7,325 bases of DNA from Clostridia bacterium (GCA_014378955.1 JACMMQ010000162.1:1-7325), one strand, 5' to 3'. Shown: positions 1 through 6,455, numbered from the stretch's first letter. Made by a program: numbers and translations. The notes: generated from the letters alone by a model not told the origin.

Positions 1-14
1 AAATCGAATTAACT

Positions 15-48
15 ATTGAGCTATTGGGCAATATATTAATAGCTCAAT
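15..48. repeat. AT-rich inverted repeat in the left intergenic end
   Basis: An 11-bp perfect inverted repeat, ATTGAGCTATT at 15-25 and AATAGCTCAAT at 38-48, encloses a 12-base loop. It could form a hairpin on either strand. On the plus strand it is followed by AAAAATAG, a poor terminator tail; on the minus strand no T-run follows. It lies beyond the dipeptidase terminator and belongs to whatever lies left of the window. It may be an operator or a weak terminator; the role is unknown. The rest of 1-118 shows no supportable gene. Confidence 0.4.
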
Positions 49-118
49 AAAAATAGTTAGTAAGGGGGTTTGTCTTATAAATATTTTTATTGATGTAGAC
101 GGCGAAGTAGAAGAATAG

Positions 119-163
119 TGTAAAATCAACCCCCCTTCATTTTGAGGGGGGGTTGATTTTACA
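119..163 (-). terminator. Intrinsic terminator of the dipeptidase gene, overlapping its stop codon
   Basis: Arms 119-139 and 143-163 pair over 21 bp with a single G-T wobble around a TTT loop. The core is a run of six C against seven G. On the minus strand the G-run is followed by TTGATTTTACA, a moderately U-rich tail that is itself the outer part of the stem. The dipeptidase TAA (159-161) lies within the right arm, so the terminator begins inside the gene. The near-symmetry suggests it could also stop plus-strand transcription. Confidence 0.75.
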
Positions 164-1082
164 AGTTAAATTGCATAAGTCGCATAAAGTTTCCATGGGT
201 TATTTTATCGATTAATTGAATTTTGTAATTACGCTTCACCATTTCATTGACTAAACGCTCATAATGCTCAACACCAGAAATACCTTGTGGCAGCTGCGCC
301 ATGCCATCAAAATCAGCACCAAATCCGATATGGTTTTCGCCACCTAATGATAAAAAGTGTTCAATATGCTTGAATATATCATCAATGCACGCCATTTTGT
401 CAGTGCTTAAAAAAGGGGTGTAAAAATTCACGCCTACTACACCGCCATTTTTTACAATAGCTTTAAACTGCTGATCACTTAAATTACGCACATGAGAGCA
501 AATGGAAAAAGAATTAGAATGGCTTACCGCAACAGGCCTGCTCGTCAGTTCTAAAACATCCCAAAAGCCTGTTTTCGCTATGTGGGAAAGGTCTATAACC
601 ATACCCAACGCATTCATACGCTGTACCAAGGCTTTCCCAAAAATGCTTAAACCTGCAGGTGCTAAAACACCTACGCCATCCGCTATTTCATTATGACCAT
701 TCCACGTCAGCCCCAGCATGCGAACGCCCTTGTTGTAAAAATATGTAAGATTTTCTATATTTCCGTTTAGCGCTTCTCCACCTTCTATCGACAAAATTGC
801 CGCTATTCGCTTGTCTTTAAGCACGTTTTGTAATGCTTCATCATTACAAACGTGGCATATATAATCCTTATACGCCGATATTTGCTTATAAACCACTTCA
901 ATCTTCTGCACTGTTCTTGTAAAAGGATTCTGACAATTTGGTTCTACCCATGCCGCAAAAATCTGTACATGTCCACCTAATTGCATTGCACGATGTATAT
1001 CGAAATGCCCACTATTTTGATATAAGTCGTAGTTATCATCTACTAGGGCAGTAAGCGTGTCACAATGTGCATCAAATATCAT
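159..1082 (-). CDS. Peptidase family M19 (membrane/renal dipeptidase-like) zinc dipeptidase
   Basis: A 307-residue protein of usual length for the bacterial M19 family, metallo-dipeptidases of the amidohydrolase superfamily that cleave dipeptides, often including D-amino-acid ones, with two active-site zincs. All expected ligands are visible: H6 and D8 in FDAHCDTL, the bridging E100 in LSIEGGEAL, H167 in IDLSHI and H188 in VAVSHSNS, plus D257 in GFGADFDG. The WNGHN segment (127-131) is also characteristic. No signal peptide is seen, so it is probably cytoplasmic. The start is ATG, preceded by a G-run (GGGGGG, 6 bases upstream) acting as a weak ribosome binding site. It lies 77 bases downstream of the preceding gene, with a strong terminator between, so it is probably not a full member of the polysaccharide operon. 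No clear promoter of its own is visible. The family call is firm; the natural substrate is unknown. Confidence 0.93.
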   Translation of the reverse strand: MIFDAHCDTLTALVDDNYDLYQNSGHFDIHRAMQLGGHVQIFAAWVEPNCQNPFTRTVQKIEVVYKQISAYKDYICHVCNDEALQNVLKDKRIAAILSIEGGEALNGNIENLTYFYNKGVRMLGLTWNGHNEIADGVGVLAPAGLSIFGKALVQRMNALGMVIDLSHIAKTGFWDVLELTSRPVAVSHSNSFSICSHVRNLSDQQFKAIVKNGGVVGVNFYTPFLSTDKMACIDDIFKHIEHFLSLGGENHIGFGADFDGMAQLPQGISGVEHYERLVNEMVKRNYKIQLIDKITHGNFMRLMQFNL

Positions 1083-1099
1083 CCGTATCCCCCCATATC

Positions 1100-1137
1100 A
1101 AAAAAGAGCGAAAGAAAAATTCTTCTCTCGCTCTTTT
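1100..1137 (-). terminator. Strong intrinsic terminator closing the exopolysaccharide operon
   Basis: Arms 1102-1116 and 1123-1137 form a 15-bp stem with one G-T wobble around a 6-base loop. On the minus strand the stem ends in a run of six T (complement of 1100-1105). It lies just past the stop codon of the last operon gene and before the dipeptidase start, separating the two units. The opposite direction has only TTTTAATAT, so it should act mainly on minus-strand transcripts. Confidence 0.9.
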
Positions 1138-1159
1138 AATATATGCATGCTTATTAGAT

Positions 1160-1780
1160 TTATTCATATCTCAAATAATCATATTTATCAATTAATGACC
1201 AAATTACATCCTTTTGTTTGCTTGTTAATCGCTTGGATAAAATCGTCCTGATACGTGATAGGTTAGAAGAAACACTCCCACTATTGAAAATAGACATCAA
1301 TTCATTATATTCACCTGCCGTTACACTTGCACCAATAATACCCTCCATTGTAGCTCGATCCGCATCTGAAATCTTTTGTATTAATTTCTTGACAGTTTTT
1401 TGGGCAGGTACTACAGGGTTATCTATTTTTGTACTAGCGCCCGTAACAATAGAATGAATAATTTTATTCTTTGGGGTTAAATTTTCAAGTTCAACGGTAT
1501 CTGGAGCATTCACCACTGTACTATTTGCAACACTGCCTACTTGTGGTAGTAATTTTTGCATAATGATTGAATTGTTGTATAGATCAATTGTTGATGGCGT
1601 TGGTGCTGGTGACAGTAAAGGTGACTGCCCTGTTGTTCCTTGAGAGGACTTTTGCGTGTCACTCAAAACATTGGTTAAAACAATTTCTAATGCTTTATCC
1701 ATAATGACCTTTTTAGCTGCAAAGAACGATACAACCATGATGCTAATAACAATCAAAATAATCATATATTTCTTTTTCAT
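1160..1780 (-). CDS. Unrecognised membrane-anchored protein, last gene of the exopolysaccharide operon
   Basis: About 206 residues; I do not recognise the family. The N-terminus is a short basic stretch (KKK) and a single hydrophobic helix at about residues 6-24, with no lipobox cysteine, so it reads as a signal anchor with the bulk probably outside the cell. Residues about 45-65 are rich in Ser, Thr, Gln and Pro, and a low-complexity Val/Asn/Thr/Pro region runs to about 130, like a linker. The last ~70 residues (about 135-205) look compact and helical (ISDADRATMEGIIGAS, then LTSKQKDVIWSLIDKYDYLR) and may be a small domain. An ATG at 1780 is chosen; a GTG one codon earlier (1783) is equally placed behind the AAAGG site in the end of cpsB. 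Only 3-6 bases separate it from cpsB, so translational coupling is likely. A role in polymer export or attachment is inferred from position only. Confidence 0.8.
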   Translation of the reverse strand: MKKKYMIILIVISIMVVSFFAAKKVIMDKALEIVLTNVLSDTQKSSQGTTGQSPLLSPAPTPSTIDLYNNSIIMQKLLPQVGSVANSTVVNAPDTVELENLTPKNKIIHSIVTGASTKIDNPVVPAQKTVKKLIQKISDADRATMEGIIGASVTAGEYNELMSIFNSGSVSSNLSRIRTILSKRLTSKQKDVIWSLIDKYDYLRYE

Positions 1781-1786
1781 CACGTA

Positions 1787-2560
1787 CTACCTTTCGCCAA
1801 AAGAATACCATTTTCGCTTTATTGGTTTTATATCAGGTGTTTGTATATATTGATTTAAAATAACAGCTGCTGCATTATGCTCAAATAAACTGCTTGCATC
1901 CTGTTTACCCATTATTTTTTCCACCACGTTTTTCGCATCTAACAGCTTCAGAGGTCTATGGTGAGCATCATGCGCATCACTTGCAATAAAGTGTACCATG
2001 TTATGCTTTAAAAAAAGTCTAGCAGCGGTTTTTGCACGGCCGCCAAAGTCACCCATGATACTACCCGCATTCATTTGCACCAATGCACCCTTTTCAATAA
2101 AGTTTTGAAGATATTTAGGGTGCTTTTGAATTCTAACATTTCTTTCAGGATGTGCAATAATGGGCACATATTCCTTCATACAAAGCTGATAAATGAGTAG
2201 ATCCATATATCTCGGCACCATACCTAAAGGCATTTCAATTAAAATATAGCGAGAATGATTAAGCGTAGGAACCTTTTTTTGTTCTAAGAGCATTGGCAAA
2301 TCCAGTGTTACAAATATTTCAGCACCAATATAAAGCGTTATGTCAATATTTTCCTGTTTAATCAAGGCTTGTAATTTAGCCATTTCTTCTGATATGATTT
2401 GCGTGCTATTCTCCACTTCAAATTGTACATAGTGCGGTGTTACAAAGATTTTACGAACGCCTTCTTTTTCAGCGTTTCTTAACGCAACCAAAAGAGATTC
2501 TTTATCGAAATTGCTATCGTCAATCCCCATTAGAATATGCGTATGCAAATCTATCATCAT
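1787..2560 (-). CDS. cpsB: CpsB/YwqE-type PHP-family protein-tyrosine phosphatase
   Basis: A 257-residue protein, close to the usual ~255 of CpsB/CapC/YwqE. This family consists of metal-dependent (PHP fold) phosphatases that remove phosphate from the tyrosine cluster of the partner bacterial tyrosine kinase, and so control capsule or exopolysaccharide production in Gram-positive bacteria. Metal ligands are visible in order: H6 and H8 in DLHTHIL with D14 following, H43 in TPHY, E81 in GAEIF, H137 in AHPERN, and D195 and H197 in SDAHD. No signal peptide or membrane segment is seen, so it is cytoplasmic. Its ATG overlaps the TGA of cpsD (ATGATG context at 2555-2560), with AAGGA upstream, so translation is coupled to the kinase. 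A second ATG follows immediately and the true start could be either. The partnership with the adjacent kinase is established for the family and strongly supported here. Confidence 0.95.
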   Translation of the reverse strand: MMIDLHTHILMGIDDSNFDKESLLVALRNAEKEGVRKIFVTPHYVQFEVENSTQIISEEMAKLQALIKQENIDITLYIGAEIFVTLDLPMLLEQKKVPTLNHSRYILIEMPLGMVPRYMDLLIYQLCMKEYVPIIAHPERNVRIQKHPKYLQNFIEKGALVQMNAGSIMGDFGGRAKTAARLFLKHNMVHFIASDAHDAHHRPLKLLDAKNVVEKIMGKQDASSLFEHNAAAVILNQYIQTPDIKPIKRKWYSFGER

Positions 2561-3336
2561 AAAGCTTCATCCTTTTCATTTGATGAACCCCTCGTGCTAC
2601 TTCTTTCCTTTGTCGAAACCTTATCGCCTGAGCGTTTATCTGTATCGCCATAATAATAGTAATAATAATAGTAGTAATAGTATCTACCCTGTGTAGCACG
2701 TGTCATTTTATTGAGTACAACGCCAAGAATATTTGCTTTTACTTTGTCGAGCATTTCTTTTGCACGAACTGCAACCTCTATCTCCGTTTGACCAGATGCT
2801 GTAACCAAAATCGTACCATCTACAAGTGTTGAAAGAATTGCCGCATCCGTTACAGTACCGATCGGTGGCGTGTCTATTAAAATATAGTCATACTCTTCAC
2901 GCACTTGTTCAATGAAATTTTTCATTGCATTTGTAAATAAGAGCTCAGATGGATTGGGTGGTATAACCCCACAAATCAAAACATCTAAAGTGTGCCGCTC
3001 GCCCTTATGTGTATGAATATATTGATGGTAATCCTCATGCTGCGTTAAAACACTACTCATGCCTTTTGTGTTTACTAAGCCAAATACACGGTGTAAACGC
3101 GGCGTACGAAGATCGCAATCCACTAAAAGAACCTTGCCACCAGCCTGTGCAAAAGCAATCGCAATGTTTGATATTGTGGTTGTCTTCCCTTCCCCCGGAG
3201 AGGCGCTGGTTAAAAGAATAACTTGTAATTTTTTATCTGCACTTGCAAATTGAATATTTGTTCTTATTTCACGATACGCCTCAGATATAGGTGATTTAGG
3301 ACTTATATCGGTAATTAAACTGTGCTCATAATTCAT
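2557..3336 (-). CDS. cpsD: CpsD/CapB/YwqD-type bacterial tyrosine kinase (BY-kinase) with an 11-tyrosine tract
   Basis: A 259-residue cytosolic autophosphorylating tyrosine kinase of the MinD/ParA-like P-loop fold; it works with the membrane activator encoded just upstream to control polysaccharide chain length and export. Visible motifs: Walker A in SASPGEGKTTT (Lys about 51), Walker A' in VLLVDCDLR (69-77) and Walker B in ILIDTPPIG (162-170). An N-terminal SPISEAYREIRTN segment matches the family's oligomerisation motif. The tyrosine cluster is 11 consecutive Tyr (about 219-229; bases 2650-2682) followed by a 30-residue charged Ser/Lys/Glu/Asp tail. The ATG at 3336 is chosen because AAGGAG (3347-3352) lies 10 bases before it; an in-frame TTG at 3363 would place that site inside the gene. 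It begins 67 bases after cpsC and its stop overlaps the cpsB start. Confidence 0.95.
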   Translation of the reverse strand: MNYEHSLITDISPKSPISEAYREIRTNIQFASADKKLQVILLTSASPGEGKTTTISNIAIAFAQAGGKVLLVDCDLRTPRLHRVFGLVNTKGMSSVLTQHEDYHQYIHTHKGERHTLDVLICGVIPPNPSELLFTNAMKNFIEQVREEYDYILIDTPPIGTVTDAAILSTLVDGTILVTASGQTEIEVAVRAKEMLDKVKANILGVVLNKMTRATQGRYYYYYYYYYYYGDTDKRSGDKVSTKERSSTRGSSNEKDEAL

Positions 3337-3346
3337 AATTTTATCG

Positions 3347-3352
3347 CTCCTT
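3347..3352 (-). promoter_or_regulatory. Ribosome binding site that fixes the cpsD start
   Basis: AAGGAG on the minus strand, 10 bases before the ATG at 3336. It lies downstream of the competing in-frame TTG (3361-3363), which therefore should not be the start. Confidence 0.8.
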
Positions 3353-3394
3353 AGGTTATGCAAATATGATGTGTGCTTGTCTGGTGTTGTTAGT

Positions 3395-3424
3395 ATTATA
3401 GTATTAGGTCAGCTCTTCAAACAA
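3395..3424 (-). promoter_or_regulatory. Possible weak internal promoter before cpsD
   Basis: On the minus strand a perfect TATAAT (complement of 3395-3400) lies 18 bases after TTGTTT (complement of 3419-3424), a poor -35. The -10 falls within a tandem 8-base repeat TAGTATTA (plus-strand 3391-3398 and 3399-3406) that also contains the cpsC stop codon. It could give separate expression of kinase and phosphatase. It may equally be a chance AT-rich match, since only the -10 is good. Confidence 0.25.
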
Positions 3425-4072
3425 CGGTATAGTACCAATGGTCGGAACACCTAAATACTTTTCAACATCATCTGGTGTCTTAATCGTATTATCAAGGTAT
3501 TCAATTAATACGACAACACCAACACCAATTACTAATCCTACGAAAAATGAAAATAACACGTTTAATTGTTTGCGAGGTTTTATAGGCGCAGGGTTGACAA
3601 TTGCCTTATCTATAATTTGTACATTATCTACCTTCATAAATTCAGTTGCACGTTGTTTGACTTGTGTGCCTGCTGCATTGGCAAGACGCATTGCCATATC
3701 AGGATCCTTGTCCTCCGCTGAAATCTGGATAAAACGTGTTTCACCCACTAATGACACGCCTAACTTACGTGAAACCTGTGTTGAAGTAATATGCTCTAAT
3801 TTCAGCTCTTCAATCACTGCCTCAGCAACCGAACGGCTCATAACCAATTCTCGGTAATCCTTCACCAATTGCGCACTAATTAGTAAATCATTGTATAAAA
3901 CATTGTTCTGATTTTCTGTGTTACGACCAACATAAATGGTTATATTGGATGAATATACATTTTCTAATACAAAATAGTTCACAACAGCTACAACACTCGT
4001 AATGAGCAACGTTGCAATCGCAACAATCCACCATCGTTTTCTGACAATATCTAATAAGTCTTTAAATTCCAT
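3404..4072 (-). CDS. cpsC: CpsC/CapA/YwqC-type Wzz-domain chain-length regulator and kinase activator
   Basis: A 222-residue membrane protein, usual length for the Gram-positive polysaccharide co-polymerase family. Topology: short cytoplasmic N-terminus (MEFKDLLDIVRKRWW), first membrane helix about 14-36, an extracytoplasmic Wzz-type segment (about 37-165) with YSSNITIYVG early in it, a proline-rich PAPIKPRKQL motif (161-170), second helix about 171-191, then a cytoplasmic tail with DNTIKTPDDVEKYLGVPTIG. In the family this tail contacts and activates the cytosolic kinase. The ATG at 4072 is chosen: the protein then starts at the conserved family N-terminus, and the preceding TTG-initiated extension to 4186 is not family-like. 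The ribosome site is a weak GGGG 6 bases upstream. It lies 114 bases after capD, with a possible promoter in the gap, and is followed by the kinase it is expected to activate. Confidence 0.93.
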   Translation of the reverse strand: MEFKDLLDIVRKRWWIVAIATLLITSVVAVVNYFVLENVYSSNITIYVGRNTENQNNVLYNDLLISAQLVKDYRELVMSRSVAEAVIEELKLEHITSTQVSRKLGVSLVGETRFIQISAEDKDPDMAMRLANAAGTQVKQRATEFMKVDNVQIIDKAIVNPAPIKPRKQLNVLFSFFVGLVIGVGVVVLIEYLDNTIKTPDDVEKYLGVPTIGTIPLFEELT

Positions 4073-4112
4073 AATAAACCCCGCTTCTGATGTAATAATA
4101 AGCACAAAATTT

Positions 4113-4141
4113 ATTTTACCATAAACAAAACTTTTGTGCAA
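4113..4141 (-). promoter_or_regulatory. Possible internal sigma-A promoter before cpsC
   Basis: On the minus strand TTGCAC (complement of 4136-4141) and TAAAAT (complement of 4113-4118) are separated by exactly 17 bases. The -10 matches consensus at 5 of 6 positions, the -35 at only 3 of 6. It lies in the 114-base capD-cpsC gap, the largest gap inside the operon, and would start transcription near 4106. It could let the regulatory genes be expressed apart from capD. Confidence 0.4.
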
Positions 4142-4186
4142 CGCTTTTCTAGAATTTAATACAAAACAAATATTTAAAAAATTCAA

Positions 4187-6097
4187 TTATTCTTTTAATT
4201 GATACGTATTCACCACCTTTTTTAACCATCTTTTAGCGGATATATCATCCGCTTCTAACACCTTTCCTATATCTGAAAGCTGTGCCAAAAGTTCATCTTT
4301 GTCTTGCACGACCTGTTTGCCGATAAATATTTTTTTCAAATTCGTTTCAATAAGTCCCTCTTCATCCATCATCAGCTCTTCATAAAGCTTTTCGCCCGGT
4401 CTTAGCCCCGTGAATTTAATGGCAATATCAATTTCTGGCTCTAAGCCTGACAATCGTATAATGTCTTTTGCTAAATCCACAATTTTCACAGGATCGCCCA
4501 TGTCTAATACGAAGATTTCTCCCCCATTAGCAATTGCACCTGCTTGAATAACCAATTGTGCGGCTTCTGGTATGGTCATAAAAAATCTTGTAATATCAGG
4601 GTGCGTGACAGTAATCGGCCCACCTTGTGCAATTTGCTTTTGAAATAGTGGCACAACACTGCCATTGCTCCCTAAAACATTGCCAAAACGTACTGCCGTG
4701 AAAATCGTCCCATCCCCATTCAAGCTTTGCACCAACATCTCAGCCACTCTCTTAGTAGCACCCATCACATTGGTTGGATTCACTGCCTTGTCCGTGGAAA
4801 TCAAAACAAAACGCTTAATCCCATATTTAATTGCGGTTTGCGCCGTATTAAGCGTCCCCATAATATTGTTTTTAATGGCTTCCTTCGGATCACTTTCCAT
4901 CAGCGGTACATGCTTGTGTGCGGCTGCATGAAACAGCACGGTCGGTTTATGCAACTCAAATATATGCTCAAGTCGTTTACGATCTCTTATCGAGCCAATG
5001 AATACCTGCATATCTAGTGCATCCCCATAGGTATACTGCAATTCATTTTGAATTTCATAAGCACTATTTTCATAAATTTCGAAAACAAGAATTTTTTTCG
5101 GTTTCATCTTTGCAATTTGTCTGCAAAGCTCAGAACCAATAGAGCCACCACCACCCGTTACCAAAACAACCTGTCCGCTGATATAATCAAACGCACATTC
5201 ATCGGTTAATTGAATGGTGTCACGACCTAACAAATCCTCTATCCTTACATCCCTGACCTGTCCTAATGAAAAGCCATTGGCTAGTAATTCTCTGAGTGAG
5301 GGCAATGTTTTGAGCTTGCATTTTGTTTCGCTACAGATATTTAAAATTTGCGTGAGTTGTTCATTAGTCGCCGATGGCATGGCTACGACAATTTCATGTA
5401 TATCAAATCGTTCCACCAAATGCTTAATGCTTGAGCGATTGCCTAAAACGGGAACACCATTAATGCGTGAACGATATTTACCCTCATCATCATCCACTAA
5501 AACAACAGGTCGCATTGTGCTATGCGGGTTTTTCTTCATTTCTTGAATAATCCAAGCACCCATTTGCCCTGCCCCCACCACCATGGTGTTCTTCAAATCA
5601 CGGTGGTTCATTTTCACATATCGCGTTCTATTAAGTCTTCTTAATGCACGATAGCTAAGACGGCTAAATACCATCAAAAGAAATGTAAATACCCATGCCG
5701 TTACATAACATGATCTTGGGAGAAGGCAATCCAATTGAAATGATAATAAAATAATTAAAATAATATTTACGCCCGTTGCAACAGCAACAGAAAATACTTC
5801 TTCAAGTTGCGCATAATGCCATAGCGTTGAATACAAACGAAAAAAATAAAAAGTCGTTATTTTAACGGCTGTTATCCACCACATGGATTGCATGTAAACA
5901 TTCAAGAATAAATAAAAATCCGTCGTTGGCTTCATATCAAAACGTAACCACAAAGCAAAAAACATTGCAACGTTAATAAGTATGATATCTAAGCCTAAAA
6001 TCAAAATCGCCATAAAATTCAAATGTATATATGCGTTATAAATTTTATGCAAAAACGTTTCTTCTGGCAAGGCATTACTACCGATTTGAGCAGGCAA
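4187..6097 (-). CDS. capD: CapD/EpsC/WbpM-type membrane nucleotide-sugar 4,6-dehydratase (polysaccharide biosynthesis protein)
   Basis: A 636-residue protein; family members run about 600-660. It acts on UDP-sugars, typically UDP-GlcNAc, by NAD(P)-dependent 4,6-dehydration, giving precursors for modified sugars in exopolysaccharide or capsule. The N-terminal third has four predicted membrane helices (about 28-52, 70-90, 103-122, 129-148). Next is a CoA-binding-like Rossmann region with VVGAGQMG (173-180), then the catalytic SDR domain: VTGGGGSIGSE (313-323), AAAHKHVPLME (391-401), ISTDKAVNP (433-441) and NVMGATKR (443-450). Met445 stands where ordinary SDR enzymes carry the catalytic Tyr, with Lys449 four residues on, as in the large membrane WbpM-type enzymes, so this is normal for the class. 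RFGNVLGSNGSV and GLRPGEKLYEEL are also family signatures. The TTG start is accepted because a perfect AAGGAGG lies 7 bases before it. It is the first gene after the operon promoter. The exact sugar product is not determinable. Confidence 0.95.
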   Translation of the reverse strand: MPAQIGSNALPEETFLHKIYNAYIHLNFMAILILGLDIILINVAMFFALWLRFDMKPTTDFYLFLNVYMQSMWWITAVKITTFYFFRLYSTLWHYAQLEEVFSVAVATGVNIILIILLSFQLDCLLPRSCYVTAWVFTFLLMVFSRLSYRALRRLNRTRYVKMNHRDLKNTMVVGAGQMGAWIIQEMKKNPHSTMRPVVLVDDDEGKYRSRINGVPVLGNRSSIKHLVERFDIHEIVVAMPSATNEQLTQILNICSETKCKLKTLPSLRELLANGFSLGQVRDVRIEDLLGRDTIQLTDECAFDYISGQVVLVTGGGGSIGSELCRQIAKMKPKKILVFEIYENSAYEIQNELQYTYGDALDMQVFIGSIRDRKRLEHIFELHKPTVLFHAAAHKHVPLMESDPKEAIKNNIMGTLNTAQTAIKYGIKRFVLISTDKAVNPTNVMGATKRVAEMLVQSLNGDGTIFTAVRFGNVLGSNGSVVPLFQKQIAQGGPITVTHPDITRFFMTIPEAAQLVIQAGAIANGGEIFVLDMGDPVKIVDLAKDIIRLSGLEPEIDIAIKFTGLRPGEKLYEELMMDEEGLIETNLKKIFIGKQVVQDKDELLAQLSDIGKVLEADDISAKRWLKKVVNTYQLKE

Positions 6098-6104
6098 TAA
6101 TATT

Positions 6105-6111
6105 CCTCCTT
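6105..6111 (-). promoter_or_regulatory. Consensus ribosome binding site supporting the TTG start of capD
   Basis: AAGGAGG on the minus strand, 7 bases before the TTG at 6097. It is a full match to the anti-Shine-Dalgarno core and the strongest in the window. It pairs a rare start codon with an optimal site. Confidence 0.9.
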
Positions 6112-6168
6112 TTTCATCAAATGTTTATATCATGATGCTTATTCATTATGTTCATGCTATATCTTATA

Positions 6169-6268
6169 CTAATCTTAGATTAAAACATAACCAGCAGAGA
6201 TGGGCAAAACGCGAGTAAGCGTTTTGAAACACCGACCGACAGATGGTTATGATTTTAATCAAGATTAG
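6169..6268. repeat. ~100-bp imperfect palindrome with inner hairpin in the capD operon leader (MITE-like element or structured leader RNA)
   Basis: Left arm 6169-6193 and right arm 6244-6268 are 25 bases each and pair over 24 bp (blocks CTAATCTT, GATTAAAA and CATAACCA), interrupted only by one single-base bulge on each side. Between the arms lies a second perfect 8-bp hairpin, CAAAACGC (6205-6212) and GCGTTTTG (6219-6226), with loop GAGTAA. The asymmetric internal loops are GCAGAGATGGG and AAACACCGACCGACAGA (plus strand), the latter with a tandem ACCG. The inner part is clearly more GC-rich than its surroundings. It lies within the predicted leader transcribed from the promoter at 6327-6355. 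There is no T-run after either arm, so it is not a simple terminator. It matches no riboswitch class I can recognise. The two likely explanations are a small palindromic mobile element that landed in the leader, or a structured regulatory RNA. Confidence 0.7.
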
Positions 6269-6326
6269 AATTAACAGCAACATTTCAAAATTTTCCAAGC
6301 TTAAAATATAGCACCATAATGTTTTT

Positions 6327-6355
6327 ATTATACTCTATTTATAATCGTTCGTCAA
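6327..6355 (-). promoter_or_regulatory. Sigma-A promoter of the exopolysaccharide operon
   Basis: On the minus strand TTGACG (complement of 6350-6355) and TATAAT (complement of 6327-6332) are separated by exactly 17 bases: 5 of 6 and 6 of 6 consensus matches. Transcription should begin near 6320, giving an untranslated leader of about 220 bases before the capD TTG. It lies just downstream of the tuf terminator, which suits a new transcription unit. Confidence 0.85.
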
Positions 6356-6407
6356 ATGTTTTACATGCTAATGGGCAAAATTGGCGAATTTACTGTATAA
6401 ACAACAT

Positions 6408-6442
6408 AAAAAACTACCAATCAAATGATTAGTAGTTTTTTT
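6408..6442 (-). terminator. Intrinsic terminator of tuf
   Basis: Stem 6413-6422 against 6427-6436 is 10 bp with one G-T wobble and an AAAT loop. It is flanked by six A on the left and seven T on the right of the plus strand, so RNA from either direction would carry a U-run after the hairpin. It lies 14 bases past the tuf stop and is placed to end tuf transcripts before the next promoter. Confidence 0.88.
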
Positions 6443-6455
6443 AAATTGTAAAAAA

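Noticed and set aside
20..118. Plus-strand open stretch ending in FIDVDGEVEE and a TAG at 116-118
   Set aside because: The frame is closed by TGA at about 17-19 and has no ATG, GTG or TTG in frame with a ribosome site, so it cannot be supported as a gene or gene end.
3438..3857. Open frame of 139 codons on the plus strand opposite cpsC
   Set aside because: It lies wholly antisense to a confident Wzz-family gene and has no family features.
6200..6268. Short plus-strand frame of 22 codons starting at ATG 6200 inside the leader palindrome and ending with TAG at 6268
   Set aside because: It is composed of the inner hairpin and right arm, lacks a good ribosome site and is antisense to the predicted leader; best explained by the palindrome itself.
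6169..6268. c-di-GMP riboswitch (GEMM) as the identity of the leader structure
   Set aside because: This would suit a polysaccharide operon, and a GGGCAAA string is present on the plus strand. However, the class I core motifs and two-helix arrangement are missing and the string is on the wrong strand for capD.
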